A stretch of 64,000 nucleotides of DNA from DASYLJ01 sp036009625 (lineage in GTDB: Bacteria > Desulfobacterota > Binatia > DP-6), in NCBI GenBank assembly GCA_036009625.1, contig DASYLJ010000101.1:5894-69893 (forward strand). Direction: 5' to 3'. Shown in pieces: positions 53,386 to 63,982 of the stretch. A program made the translations under genes and the position numbers. The notes under the pieces were generated by a model, which was not told the origin of the DNA, ran no database searches, and worked only from the letters and a program-made list of their open reading frames with translations. Each line of letters opens with the position of its first letter. The first letter of the stretch is position 1.

Positions 53386-54588
53386 TCAGCCCACTGTGAG
53401 GGGTACCTCGTGGATGAACGTGCCCGCGCTGCTGTCCACCTCGACCGGGCAGCTGCCGGCCGCGCCGAGGGGAACGGTCACCTGGACCTCGTCGTCGGAC
53501 TGCGCGGTGATCAGCGCAGGGATACCGCAGATCCGCACCTCGGTGACGTTCGTCAGCGAGCAGCCGCCGGTGAGGCTCACCGTATCGCCCACCCCGGCCG
53601 TGGTCGGCGAGAAGGCGTCGATGCAGGCGCACAGACCACCGCAGCAGTGGCCCCGATTCTTCGAGTCGGCGGTGATGACGTCGGCGACGAACCGCCCCGT
53701 GAGGTCGTTGTTGTGGCCGAGGCTCAGCGATCGCTCCGGCGCGCAGAAGGCGCCGGTAACCGAGAGGTTACGACCGAAACTGACGACGCCCTGGCCGAAC
53801 GCGTTGACGGTGAAGTCGCCGCACTGCTCGCCGAACGTCGAGCCGTTGTTGACGTTGACGTCGCCGCGGACGTCGAGACGGGTCGCGGCGCCGACGGCGG
53901 CGTGTGCGTTCTTGCCCAGCTGAATCTCGCAAAAGGCGTACGTACCGCCGTCGAACGAGATGCTGGCGCCGTTCTTCACCGTGAGCGCGCCGTAGGTCCC
54001 CGGCTGCAGGTCGCAGCGCCCGTTGCCCTGGAAGGTGTCCGGCGCCCCGCCGCAATCGCCACCGGATGCCACCGTGACGGATCGTCCTGGGTCACAGGCC
54101 GGGAAGGGGTTCGGCAGATGGCAGAAGGCCGCGGCGTCCCCGAAGTCGGGCGTGCAGCCTGCGCCGCAGCTCGACTGTCCATCGCCGTCGAGGTCGCCGA
54201 GCAGGGGCAGCGCGAGCGGCGTGGGGCCGGGTTCGCGCAGGGTGACGTTGTCCGGGTTCGGAAGCTGGTTCGCGAACACCTGGAAGGCGCTCGCCCCCGG
54301 CTTGGTGAAGCGCGTGACGTCGGCCGCCACCTGCGAGCCATCGGCGAGGATGGCGTTCTCGAACGACGCATTGCCGCAGCTGCTGTTGCCGTTCGGGCGC
54401 GCGCAGTTGACGCCGACGTTGCAGGAGCTCAGCACGTCGAGGTCCTTCACGTTGGCGCTGCGCATCGCGAACAGGAAGTACGACCCCGCGTTGGTGCGCA
54501 GCGGCTGCGCATCCACTTCGGTTGCCAGCGCAAGGGCGGTCAGCACCGCCCCCCGCACGAGGCTCCCCGACCTTCGCATGCTCGACAT
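53386..54588 (-). CDS. Exported Cys-rich protein with C-terminal IPT/TIG domain, paralogue 4
   Basis: A 400-aa protein very close to paralogue 3 in layout: signal peptide ending EVDA, QPLRTNAGSYFLFAMRSANV, LPNPDNVTLREPG, LGDLDGDGQSSCGAGCTPD, the beta-helix-like core (VNNGSTFGEQCGDFTVNAF) and IPT domain FSPTTAGVGDTVSLTGG. AAGGAGG seven bases before ATG 54588. The calcium-site-like DLDGDGQSS resembles a dockerin-type or thrombospondin-type loop. A small hairpin (54641-54657) lies in its leader. Function unknown. Confidence 0.82.
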   Translation of the reverse strand: MSSMRRSGSLVRGAVLTALALATEVDAQPLRTNAGSYFLFAMRSANVKDLDVLSSCNVGVNCARPNGNSSCGNASFENAILADGSQVAADVTRFTKPGASAFQVFANQLPNPDNVTLREPGPTPLALPLLGDLDGDGQSSCGAGCTPDFGDAAAFCHLPNPFPACDPGRSVTVASGGDCGGAPDTFQGNGRCDLQPGTYGALTVKNGASISFDGGTYAFCEIQLGKNAHAAVGAATRLDVRGDVNVNNGSTFGEQCGDFTVNAFGQGVVSFGRNLSVTGAFCAPERSLSLGHNNDLTGRFVADVITADSKNRGHCCGGLCACIDAFSPTTAGVGDTVSLTGGCSLTNVTEVRICGIPALITAQSDDEVQVTVPLGAAGSCPVEVDSSAGTFIHEVPLTVG

Positions 54589-54640
54589 GTGACGACCCTC
54601 CTTCGTGTGAAGAGGGCGCTAGCACGTCGGTCGTAGAGTC

Positions 54641-54657
54641 CGCCTCCCAGGGAGGCG
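54641..54657. other. Short perfect hairpin in the leader of IPT paralogue 4
   Basis: cgcctccc-a-gggaggcg forms a seven-bp stem with a three-base loop, with flanking cgtcgg/ccgacg able to extend it. It lies between the hslO stop and paralogue 4; no T run follows on the minus strand, so it is structure without a clear role. Confidence 0.45.
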
Positions 54658-54687
54658 TGATCTCCGACGATGGAAAGGGATGAGACG

Positions 54688-55551
54688 TCAGCCGAGCAGG
54701 GACGCGATCTCGGCCTCGCCGACGTCGTACAGCTGCGCGCAGAACTCGCAGGTGACCGCGGTGCGACGCTCACCCGCCAGGATGTCGAGCAGCTCCGCCC
54801 GACCCATGGCGGCGATGGCGCCGAGCACACGCTCGCGGCTGCAGCGGCAGCGAAAGCGGACGGGGCGATCCTCGAGCGGGACGGTGCCGTCACCCAGGAC
54901 GGCGGCCAGCATGTCGGCCGCGGTCAGGCCGGAGCGCACCATGTCGCTCGGCGGACGCACGCCTTCGACGCGGGTCGCCATGCGATCGAGCGCGGCCGGC
55001 TCGGCGTCGGGCAAGGCCTGCACGAGCCATCCGCCGGCCGCCGCCACCCGGCCGTCGGGCTCGACGAAGACGCCCACGCCGACGGCCGACGGCGTCTGCT
55101 CGGACGTCGCCAAATAGCTCGCGATGTCCTCGCCGATCTCGCCCGAGGCCAGCGGCACCACGCTGCGATAGAGCGAGCCACCGGCGAGCGGCACCCGCAT
55201 CACGCAGAGGACGCCGCGGCCCAGCGCACCGCCGACGTCGAGCTTGCCGGCACGCGGCGGCACGTGGGTCGCGGGGCGGTAGGCGTAGCCGCGCGTGTCC
55301 CCGTCGGGGGTGGCGTCGACCAGCACGCCGCGCAGCGGGCCGTCGCCGCTGAACTCGAGCGACAGACGCTCGTCGCGCTTGAGCGTCGCGGCCAGCAGGA
55401 GCGCACCGGTGAGCGCGCGGCCGAGCGCCGCCGTGGCGGTGGGCAGCGTGCCGTGGCGCCCGCGAGCCTCCTCGACGAGGTCGGTCGTGACCGCCGCCAA
55501 CGCCCGCACCGAGCCGTCGGCCGCGATCGCGCGCGCGAGCGTGTCAGCCAC
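54688..55551 (-). CDS. hslO: Redox-regulated chaperone Hsp33
   Basis: A 287-aa cytoplasmic holdase activated by oxidation. The C-terminal zinc switch has the four cysteines as CRC and CEFC, and the core carries family motifs (DLVEEARGRHGTLPTATAALG, RPATHVPPRAGKLDV). GTG 55551 gives the family-like start VADTLARAIAADGSVRAL and overlaps dsbD by eight bases. Its place next to dsbD suggests a thiol-stress unit. Confidence 0.93.
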   Translation of the reverse strand: MADTLARAIAADGSVRALAAVTTDLVEEARGRHGTLPTATAALGRALTGALLLAATLKRDERLSLEFSGDGPLRGVLVDATPDGDTRGYAYRPATHVPPRAGKLDVGGALGRGVLCVMRVPLAGGSLYRSVVPLASGEIGEDIASYLATSEQTPSAVGVGVFVEPDGRVAAAGGWLVQALPDAEPAALDRMATRVEGVRPPSDMVRSGLTAADMLAAVLGDGTVPLEDRPVRFRCRCSRERVLGAIAAMGRAELLDILAGERRTAVTCEFCAQLYDVGEAEIASLLG

Positions 55552-57213
55552 GCTCGGCGCCGTCCGCCACCGCGCGCATCGCCTCGAGCATGTCGTCGAC
55601 CGGCACGAAGCCGACGAAACGGCGGCGCTCGTGACCGTCGGGGCCGAGCAGCACGTAGGTGGGCACGCCGGGTACGGTGTAGCGCTGCATCAGCGCCTCG
55701 GCCGCGGCGTCCTGCTCGGTGACGTCGGCGAGCAGCGTCGTGAAGTCGCGCGACGCGCGAACCACCTGGGGATCGCGAAACGTCGTGCGCTCCATCTCGC
55801 GGCACGGCAGGCACCAGGCGGCCTGGAAGTCGATGAGCACCGGTCGTCCGGCGGCGGTCGCGGCGGACAGCGCACCGTCGGAGTATGGCGTCCACGCGAT
55901 CGGGCTCTCGGTCTCGGCGACGAGCAGCCCGCTCAGACCGAACACCACGACGGCGGCGCCCGCGGCGCCACGCGCCAGTCGCACGAACGGTGTCCCGCCC
56001 GCGCCGAAGAAGCCCAGCACGACGCCGGCGGTGGCGAGCAGCACCGCCCAGGTGATGCGTACGACGAGCGCCGGCAGCAGCGGCGTCGCGAAGTAGAGCG
56101 CCAGACCGAGGAGCAGGAAGCCGAAGAGCCACTCCATCCAGCCGAGCCACGCACCGCCGCGCGGCAATCGTCGCAGCCGTCCCGCCGCCAGCGCCAGGCC
56201 GACGTAGGGCAGACCGAGCCCGAGGCCGAGCGTGAAGAACAGCGCGATGCCGAGCGGCGCCGACTGCTGCGCGCCGACGTAGAGCAGCAGGGCGGCGACG
56301 ATGGGCCCGATGCAGGGCGCACCGACGACGCCCATCGTGGCGCCCATGAAGAGCGCGCCGAGCGCGCCCTCGCCGGACTGCCCCGCCCACTGCATGAGCG
56401 CGTTCGGCATGCGTATCTGGTAGAGGCCGAAATTACTCAGCGCGAGCGCCACCATGAGCAGCGCGATGCCGCCCAGCACCACCGGTTGCTGCAGCGCCGC
56501 GCCGAACAGCGAGCCGGTGAGCGCCGCCGCGGCGCCGAGCGCCGAGAACGTGATGCAGATGCCGAGCACGTAGACGAGCGCGTGCCACACGGCGCGCGAG
56601 GTGTCTTCGCCGGTGCGCCCGCCGAAGAACGCGACCGTGACCGACACCATCGGGTAGACGCACGGCGTGAGGTTCAGCGCGAGGCCGAGCACGCCAACCC
56701 ACAGGAACGTGACGCCCCAGCCCCAGCGCGCGACGAAGTCGGCGACCTCGTTGGCACCACCGAAGCCGGCGGCTGCGGCCTGCTCCTGGGCCACCAGCTC
56801 GATCGTCTTCGGCGGCAGGCACGTGGTGTCGTTGCAGGCCTGGAAACGCAGCGTTCCGCGCAGCGGCGACGTGGCCTTGCCTTCGAGCGCGGCGGTGAGC
56901 TTCACCGTGCCCTCGTAGAGCGACATCGGCTTGCCTTCCGAGAAGGCCAGCACGCGGTCGATGGGCTTCGGGTACGTGACGGCGGCCGCGGTGACGCCGG
57001 TGGAAGGCGTGAGCGTGAGCGTCGTCGGAATCAGGAAGTCGTCGTGCGGCTCGTGCGAGTTCACGTGCCATCCCGACGCGATGGTCAGCTCGACCACCGC
57101 TTCGGTGCCGGTGGCGCGCAGCGTGGCCGTCACCTCTTCGGCGTGGGCGAGGCACGGGAGGAGCATCGCGACGACGGTCGCCAGCAGGATGGACCGGGCC
57201 GTGGGTCTGCGTC

Positions 57214-58416
<1,203 letters not shown>

Positions 58417-58424
58417 CGCCGCGG

Positions 58425-58454
58425 ATCATAACCGCGGGGTTTCACGGAGGCCAG
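58425..58454 (-). promoter_or_regulatory. Promoter of the ribBA-dsbD-hslO operon
   Basis: Minus strand TATGAT (58425-58430) eight bases before ATG 58416, with a weak CTGGCC -35 at 18 bases (58449-58454). The -10 matches five of six bases. Confidence 0.45.
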
Positions 58455-58478
58455 ACCCTCGGAGGTCGGGAAAATTCA

Positions 58479-58508
58479 TTGCCCGCCGCCGTGACCGCGT
58501 GTTAGCGA
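58479..58508 (+). promoter_or_regulatory. Promoter of the M28 peptidase gene
   Basis: TTGCCC (58479-58484), 18-base spacer, TAGCGA (58503-58508), six bases before ATG 58515: predicted leaderless, with no Shine-Dalgarno. Confidence 0.5.
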
Positions 58509-58514
58509 CGCTGC

Positions 58515-59747
58515 ATGCGGACCCTGGCGTTGCTTACGACCCTCGTCCTCGCAGGTGCGTTGTCGGCACATGCGCTCACCCCCGCCGAGGTCGAGCACGC
58601 GGCCGCCGGTGCCACCCGCGGCCTGCGCTCGGTGACGAAGCGCCTCGCGAGCCCGGCGTTCGGGGGCCGCGACAACAATACGCCGGAGTCGAGCAAGGCG
58701 CAGCGCGACCTCATCAAGCGGCTGCGACGGCTCGGTCCCGGACTCGATGCGTCCGCTCCCAGCGACGACGCCTACCGCCAGCCGTTCGTGCAGTCGGGTC
58801 AGATCGGCACGAACCTGTTCGCGGTCATCCGCGGACGCGAGCTGCCCGACGAGTATGTGCTCGTGGGTGGCCACTACGACCACCTCGGCTCGCGCAGCAA
58901 CGCGGCCGGCGACTGCGCCTCGCGACGCGCGCCGGGTACCGAAATGTGCCCCGGCGCCACCGACAACGCCGCCGGCACCGCCATCGTGCTGGCCGTCGGC
59001 AAGGCGATCCGGAAGCTGCCGATGGCGCCGCGTCGCTCGATCATCCTGGCGCTGTGGGATTCCGAGGAGGACGGGCTCCTCGGCTCGCTCTACTACGTGA
59101 ACCATCCGATCGTGCCGCTGGCGCAGACCGTCGGCTACGTGAACATGGACCTGCAGGGCGCCAATCTGCTGCCGTCGCTGAATCGCACCAGCTTCGCCGT
59201 CGGCGCCGAGACCGGCGGCAGCGCGTTCAGCGCATTCGTCGCGCAGGCCGTCGCCGACGAAGGCGGGCTCAACACGCTGCCGGTGAGCTACATCTTCGGC
59301 CAGCTGCGCAGCGACTACGCCAACCTGGTCGACGCCGGCGTACCGACGGTGTTCTTCGGCGATTCGAGCGGCAGCTGCTACCACACCACCGGCGACACCT
59401 TCGACAAGGTCGACATGCAGAAGCTGCAGATGCAGAGCCGCATCGCCTTCCGCACCACGATGGCCCTCGCCGAGAGCCCGACGCGTGTCCCGTTCCGCGG
59501 CGCCGACCCGGCACTCGCAAAGTTCGAAGACGCGGTGTCGCTTCTCGACGTCTTCTCCCGCGCCCAGGCCGACCTCCCGATCTTCCCTCCGGTGGATCAG
59601 CTGGTGCTCCAGCAGATCTACGCCGACCTCGCCGGCGTGGTGCAGAACGGCCCCGACAATTTCGACGACGGCGCCATCGTCACCACTCTGAACGCCGCCC
59701 TACAAGGCATAGACGCCCTGACCCGCCTCCCCTGCCAGAAGTTCTGA
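58515..59747 (+). CDS. Secreted M28 zinc aminopeptidase
   Basis: A 410-aa exported metallopeptidase: signal peptide ending LSAHA, then GGRDNNTPESSKAQRD and the two-zinc site HYDHLG, ATDNAAGTAIVLA, WDSEEDGLLGS, NMDLQGANL and CYHTTGDTFDK. It degrades peptides N-terminally outside the inner membrane. ATG 58515 is the only sensible start. A palindromic module identical in part to that after the M20 gene follows the stop. Confidence 0.9.
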   Translation: MRTLALLTTLVLAGALSAHALTPAEVEHAAAGATRGLRSVTKRLASPAFGGRDNNTPESSKAQRDLIKRLRRLGPGLDASAPSDDAYRQPFVQSGQIGTNLFAVIRGRELPDEYVLVGGHYDHLGSRSNAAGDCASRRAPGTEMCPGATDNAAGTAIVLAVGKAIRKLPMAPRRSIILALWDSEEDGLLGSLYYVNHPIVPLAQTVGYVNMDLQGANLLPSLNRTSFAVGAETGGSAFSAFVAQAVADEGGLNTLPVSYIFGQLRSDYANLVDAGVPTVFFGDSSGSCYHTTGDTFDKVDMQKLQMQSRIAFRTTMALAESPTRVPFRGADPALAKFEDAVSLLDVFSRAQADLPIFPPVDQLVLQQIYADLAGVVQNGPDNFDDGAIVTTLNAALQGIDALTRLPCQKF

Positions 59748-59764
59748 AGCGAGCGTGGCACGTC

Positions 59765-59854
59765 TGCCGCGCCGGCTTCGCCGGCCGCGGCATGCCGGTG
59801 GCGGGTACGACGACGCCCCACTCTCGCCCCCGCGCCAAGCGTGGCTCGGCGCGG
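59765..59854. repeat. Palindromic module between convergent genes, copy 2
   Basis: The 28-base palindrome at 59765-59792 is identical to 33253-33280. After the same 36-base interval ending ccactctcgcc, a second hairpin (59830-59854, stem ccgcgcc/ggcgcgg plus agc/gct) lies four bases before the glmS stop. The second hairpins of the two copies differ in sequence. Confidence 0.75.
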
Positions 59855-59857
59855 CGT

Positions 59858-61684
59858 CTACTCCACTGTGACGCTCTTCGCGAGATTGCGCGGCTGATCG
59901 ACGTCGGTGCCGCGGTACACCGCGACGTGGTAGGCGAGCAGCTGGAGCGGGATCGTCAGCAGGATGGGCGTCAGGAGCTCGTTCGTGGCCGGCACCGTCA
60001 GCACCTCCCACGCCACGTCCTCCAAGTCTTCGGTGCGCGCGTCGGTGACGACGATGATGCGGCCGCCGCGCGACTCGACCTCCTTCAGGTTCGAGAGCGT
60101 CTTCTGGAAGACGGCGTCGTGCGGGATCAGCACGACGACCGGCAGCTCCTCGTTGATGAGCGCGATCGGGCCGTGCTTCATCTCGCCGGCGGGATAGCCC
60201 TCGGCGTGGATGTAGGAGATCTCCTTCAGCTTGAGCGCGCCCTCGAGCGCCACCGGGTAGTTCACGCCGCGGCCGAGGTAGAGCAGGTCGCTGACGTTGC
60301 CGTACTTCTTGGCGACGCGCTCGAGCAGCTTCTCGCGCGACAGGATGTCCTTCACGGCGGCGGGGATCGCGACGAGATCGCTCACCAGCTGACGGCCACG
60401 ATCGGCGTCGATGACGCCGCGACGTCGCCCGAGGTGGATCGCGAACAGGTACAGAGCCGTCAGCTGCGTGGTGAACGCCTTCGTGCTGGCGACGCTGATC
60501 TCGGGACCGGCGTGCGTATAGAGCACCGCCGACGCGCGGCGTGCGATCGACGAGTCGACGACGTTGCAGATCGCCAGCACCGGGCAGCCGCGCTCGCGTC
60601 CCGCCTCGACGGCGGCGAGCGTGTCGGCGGTCTCGCCCGACTGCGACACCACGATGAGCAGCGTCTTCTCGTCGAGGATGGGGTCGCGGTAGCGGAACTC
60701 GCTGCCGTAGTCGACCTCGCACGGGATGCCGGCGAGCCGCTCGATCAGGAACTTGCCGACGAGGCATGCGTGCCACGCCGTGCCGCACGCCACCAGCACG
60801 CAGCGCTGGACGTCGGTGGGCAGGTTCTCGACCACCTCGACGTCGAGCTGGACGTCGCCCTCCTCCTGCAGGATGCGGCCGCGCATCGTGTCGATGATGG
60901 CCTGCGGCTGCTCGTGGATCTCCTTCAGGAGGAAGTGCTTGTAGCCGCCCTTCTGCGCGGTGACGGCGTCCCACTGCACGATCTTCGGCGCACGCTCGAC
61001 CGGCGTGCCGTCGAAGCGCGTGATGACCGCCTGCTCGGCGGTGATGTCGACGACCTCGCCGTCCTCGAGGAACACCACCTTGCGGGTGTGCTCCAGCATG
61101 GCCGGGATGTCGGAGGCGACGAAGTTCTCGCCCTCGCCGAGGCCGAGGACGATCGGCGTGGCGCTCTTCGCCGCGACCATCCGGTTGGGCTCGGTCTCGG
61201 ACAGCACGACGATGGCGTACGAGCCCTCGAGCTGACGGATGGCGCGACGCGTGGCCTCGGCCAGCCCGCAGCCCTCCTCGACGAACTCCTCGATCAGGTG
61301 CGAGATGACCTCGGTGTCGGTCTCGGACAGCATCTTGCGGCCGCGCTTCTTCAGGGCGGCGCGGATGTCGAGGTAGTTCTCGATGATGCCGTTGTGGATC
61401 ACCACCACCTTGCCGGCACGATGCGGATGCGCGTTGGCCTCCGACGGCCGACCGTGCGTCGCCCAGCGCGTGTGGCCGATGCCCGGCGTGCCGCGCAGCG
61501 GCTGGTCACGCAGCAGGTTCTCGAGGTTGTCGAGCTTGCCGACCGTACGGCGCACCTCGATGCTACCGTCGTGGTAGCAGGCGAGGCCGGCCGAATCGTA
61601 GCCGCGATATTCGAGCTTGCGCAGCCCGGAGATGAGGATGGGGGTCGCTTCGCGGGGTCCTACGTATCCGACGATGCCGCACAT
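59858..61684 (-). CDS. glmS: Glutamine--fructose-6-phosphate aminotransferase
   Basis: Makes glucosamine 6-phosphate, the first committed step to UDP-GlcNAc. 608 aa: N-terminal glutaminase with nucleophile Cys2 (MCGIVGYVG), RGYDSAG and TRWATHG, then two SIS domains (LIVVSQSGETADTL, YLGRGVNYPVALEGALKLKE, EMKHGPIALI) and a C terminus ending DQPRNLAKSVTVE. Normal length. It is three bases after glmU, so both steps of UDP-GlcNAc synthesis are co-expressed. Confidence 0.98.
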   Translation of the reverse strand: MCGIVGYVGPREATPILISGLRKLEYRGYDSAGLACYHDGSIEVRRTVGKLDNLENLLRDQPLRGTPGIGHTRWATHGRPSEANAHPHRAGKVVVIHNGIIENYLDIRAALKKRGRKMLSETDTEVISHLIEEFVEEGCGLAEATRRAIRQLEGSYAIVVLSETEPNRMVAAKSATPIVLGLGEGENFVASDIPAMLEHTRKVVFLEDGEVVDITAEQAVITRFDGTPVERAPKIVQWDAVTAQKGGYKHFLLKEIHEQPQAIIDTMRGRILQEEGDVQLDVEVVENLPTDVQRCVLVACGTAWHACLVGKFLIERLAGIPCEVDYGSEFRYRDPILDEKTLLIVVSQSGETADTLAAVEAGRERGCPVLAICNVVDSSIARRASAVLYTHAGPEISVASTKAFTTQLTALYLFAIHLGRRRGVIDADRGRQLVSDLVAIPAAVKDILSREKLLERVAKKYGNVSDLLYLGRGVNYPVALEGALKLKEISYIHAEGYPAGEMKHGPIALINEELPVVVLIPHDAVFQKTLSNLKEVESRGGRIIVVTDARTEDLEDVAWEVLTVPATNELLTPILLTIPLQLLAYHVAVYRGTDVDQPRNLAKSVTVE

Positions 61685-61687
61685 GGT

Positions 61688-63274
61688 TCAGCGTCTCCGT
61701 CGCGTCTTGGCCGTTGCCTTGGCGACTTTGGCGCGCGGTCGCGCCGTCTTGCGGGCGGAGGTCGCTGCGACCGCCGTCCGTCGGGTCTCGGTCTTGGTGC
61801 GTCGGGGCGTCACCGCCTTCGACGCGGACTTCTTCTTCGCGGGCTTCGCGGGCACGGGTGCGGGATTCGGGGCGCCGGACGCACGCGCTCGACGTCGCAC
61901 CGTCCAGCCCTCGACGAAGCGCACCGGGACGCGGCTCACTGCGAGCGCACCGCCGGGCACGTCCTTCGTCACCGTCGTGCCGGCGGCGATGTAGGCATCG
62001 TCGCCGACCGTCACCGGCGCCACCAGCTGGGTGTCGCTGCCGATCTGCACGCGCGCGCCGATGGTGGTCTTGTGCTTGGCGAAGCCGTCGTAGTTGCAGG
62101 TGATGGTGCCCGCGCCGACGTTGGTGTCGGGGCCGATCTCGCAGTCGCCGAGATAGGTGAGGTGGTTGGCCTTGGTACCGGCACCGACACGCGCCTTCTT
62201 GGTTTCGACGAAGTTTCCGATGTGCACGCGCTCGGCGAGCTGGGTTCCCGGTCGGAGGCGCGCGAACGGGCCGATGATGGCGCCGGGGCCGATCTCGGCC
62301 TCCTCGACGACGCAGCCGAAGCGCAGGTGCACGCCGTCGGCGAGGGTGGCGTCGGTGAGCCACGACGTGCCGTCGAGGCGGCAGCCGCCGCCGATGCGGG
62401 TGCGACCGCGCAGCGTGACGTTGGGGCCGACGATGGTGTCGGCGCCGATCGTGACGTCGGGACCGACGTAGGCGGTGGCGGGATCCTCGAAGGTGACCCC
62501 CGCTGCCATCAGGCGCTCGACCGTCTCCGCTCGCAGCTGCGTCTCCATGCGCGCCAGCTCCACTCGCGTGTTGATGCCGGCCAGCTCCTCGGGTCGGTCG
62601 GTCTCGACCGTGACCACCCGACGACCCGCCTGCGCCGCCAGCCCGACGACGTCGGTCAGGTAGAACTCCCCCTGCGCGTTGTCGGACCGCAGCTGAGCGA
62701 GCAACGGGAGAAGTACTTCGGCACGTACACAGTAGAATCCGGGATTGACCTCGGTGATCGCGCGCTCGGCCTCGGTGGCATCCTTCTGCTCGACGATGCC
62801 ACGCACCCGACCATCCGACTCGCGAACGATCCTGCCATAGCCCGTCGGATCTGAAAAACGCATTGTGAGCAGCGTGATATCCGCCTGCTGGTCGCGGTGG
62901 GCGTCGAGGAGCCGCTTCAGCGTGGCCGGCCGGATGAGGGGGGCGTCGCCGTAGAGGATCATGACGTCGCCGTCGAAGCCGTCGAGGGCTGGCGCCGCGC
63001 ATCGCACCGCGTGGCCGGTGCCACGCTGCTCGGCTTGGACAGCGGTCTCGAGTCCGCGCAGCCCCGAGGCCTCAGCGACTTTTCGTACCGCGTCGGCCTG
63101 GTGCCCCACGACGACGACGACCCGGTCCGGATCGAGCGTGCCCACGGCTGCCAACGGATAGCGGAGCAGAGGACGTCCACCCAGCTCGTGCAGCACCTTC
63201 GCCTGCTGCGAGCGCATGCGGGTGCCGAGCCCCGCAGCCAACACGACCACCCCGAGAGAACCCGCGTCTGCCAC
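61688..63274 (-). CDS. glmU: Bifunctional UDP-GlcNAc pyrophosphorylase/GlcN-1-P acetyltransferase, basic tail
   Basis: Acetylates GlcN-1-P and transfers UMP to form UDP-GlcNAc. N-terminal uridyltransferase (VVLAAGLGTRMRS, 10-22; YGDAPLI; NPGFYCV) and C-terminal left-handed beta-helix acetyltransferase (GPFARLRPGT, GNFVETKKARVG, NYDGFAKHKTTIG). The core ends near residue 457; about 70 further residues are rich in Lys/Arg/Ala (PAKKKSASKAV to KTRRRR), not usual for GlmU. GTG 63274 gives the family N terminus. First gene before glmS. Confidence 0.94.
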   Translation of the reverse strand: MADAGSLGVVVLAAGLGTRMRSQQAKVLHELGGRPLLRYPLAAVGTLDPDRVVVVVGHQADAVRKVAEASGLRGLETAVQAEQRGTGHAVRCAAPALDGFDGDVMILYGDAPLIRPATLKRLLDAHRDQQADITLLTMRFSDPTGYGRIVRESDGRVRGIVEQKDATEAERAITEVNPGFYCVRAEVLLPLLAQLRSDNAQGEFYLTDVVGLAAQAGRRVVTVETDRPEELAGINTRVELARMETQLRAETVERLMAAGVTFEDPATAYVGPDVTIGADTIVGPNVTLRGRTRIGGGCRLDGTSWLTDATLADGVHLRFGCVVEEAEIGPGAIIGPFARLRPGTQLAERVHIGNFVETKKARVGAGTKANHLTYLGDCEIGPDTNVGAGTITCNYDGFAKHKTTIGARVQIGSDTQLVAPVTVGDDAYIAAGTTVTKDVPGGALAVSRVPVRFVEGWTVRRRARASGAPNPAPVPAKPAKKKSASKAVTPRRTKTETRRTAVAATSARKTARPRAKVAKATAKTRRRR

Positions 63275-63326
63275 GGTCGCGCCGCGTATCACATTCGTCG
63301 GCGCCGCGCATGCGCGGACAGGCCGC

Positions 63327-63354
63327 TTGATCGTCGACGATACGAGACTAAGAT
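63327..63354 (+). promoter_or_regulatory. Promoter of the L,D-transpeptidase gene
   Basis: TTGATC (63327-63332), 16-base spacer, TAAGAT (63349-63354), ten bases before ATG 63365. Confidence 0.5.
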
Positions 63355-63364
63355 GCCGCCCGCT

Positions 63365-63961
63365 ATGGTAACTCCTCGGCTGGCGTTGGTGGCGGTGTTG
63401 GTCGGGATCGTGAACGGCATCGTGGGGTGCAGCACCAACCCGGCGGCGACCACGTCCGTGGCGGGGTGGCCGTCGCCGATCTCCGACGAGGACCGCATCA
63501 CGTGGGCAGCCGACGAGCCGCTCTTCGTGGTCATCCGCAAGGCGTGCCGGACGCTCGACGTCTACCGCTACGGCGAGCGCATCGCGAGCTTCCCCGCGGT
63601 CTTCGGGCTCGGCGGCGGCGATCCGAAGCGCTACGAGGGCGACCTCCGCACCCCCGAGGGTCTGTACTCGATCATCGAGACGCGACCGCACTCGCGCTGG
63701 GGCCACTTCTTCCTGCTCGACTACCCGAACAGCGGCGACCAGTACCACTACCAGGCCGCGCTCAACGGCGGCGAGATCCCACTACGCGACGGCAGCTACC
63801 CGGGCATGGGTGGGGCGGTCGGGATCCATGGGACGGACAAGCCGGATCTGAATCGGCGCGGCGTGGACTGGACTTGGGGATGCATCTCGCTGAGCAACCC
63901 CGACATGGACCAGTTGGCTTCGCTCGTGTCCGTCGGGACGCCGGTCCTCATCGAGGACTGA
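63365..63961 (+). CDS. YkuD-type L,D-transpeptidase lipoprotein
   Basis: Cross-links peptidoglycan between DAP residues or attaches proteins. 198 aa: signal peptide with lipobox VGC (Cys22), then the YkuD domain with RKACRTLDVYRYGERIASFP and catalytic His155 (GIHGTDKP) and Cys173 (WGCISLSN). ATG 63365 is chosen over ATG 63353, which overlaps the promoter -10. It ends 39 bases before the window edge. Confidence 0.93.
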   Translation: MVTPRLALVAVLVGIVNGIVGCSTNPAATTSVAGWPSPISDEDRITWAADEPLFVVIRKACRTLDVYRYGERIASFPAVFGLGGGDPKRYEGDLRTPEGLYSIIETRPHSRWGHFFLLDYPNSGDQYHYQAALNGGEIPLRDGSYPGMGGAVGIHGTDKPDLNRRGVDWTWGCISLSNPDMDQLASLVSVGTPVLIED

Positions 63962-63982
63962 GGGCCTTTCGTCTGGGGGCGT

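Noticed and set aside
49390..54588. Recombination remnants or an assembly duplication in the IPT cluster
   Set aside because: The four genes differ throughout, keep open frames, ribosome sites and individual leaders, so they are true paralogues.
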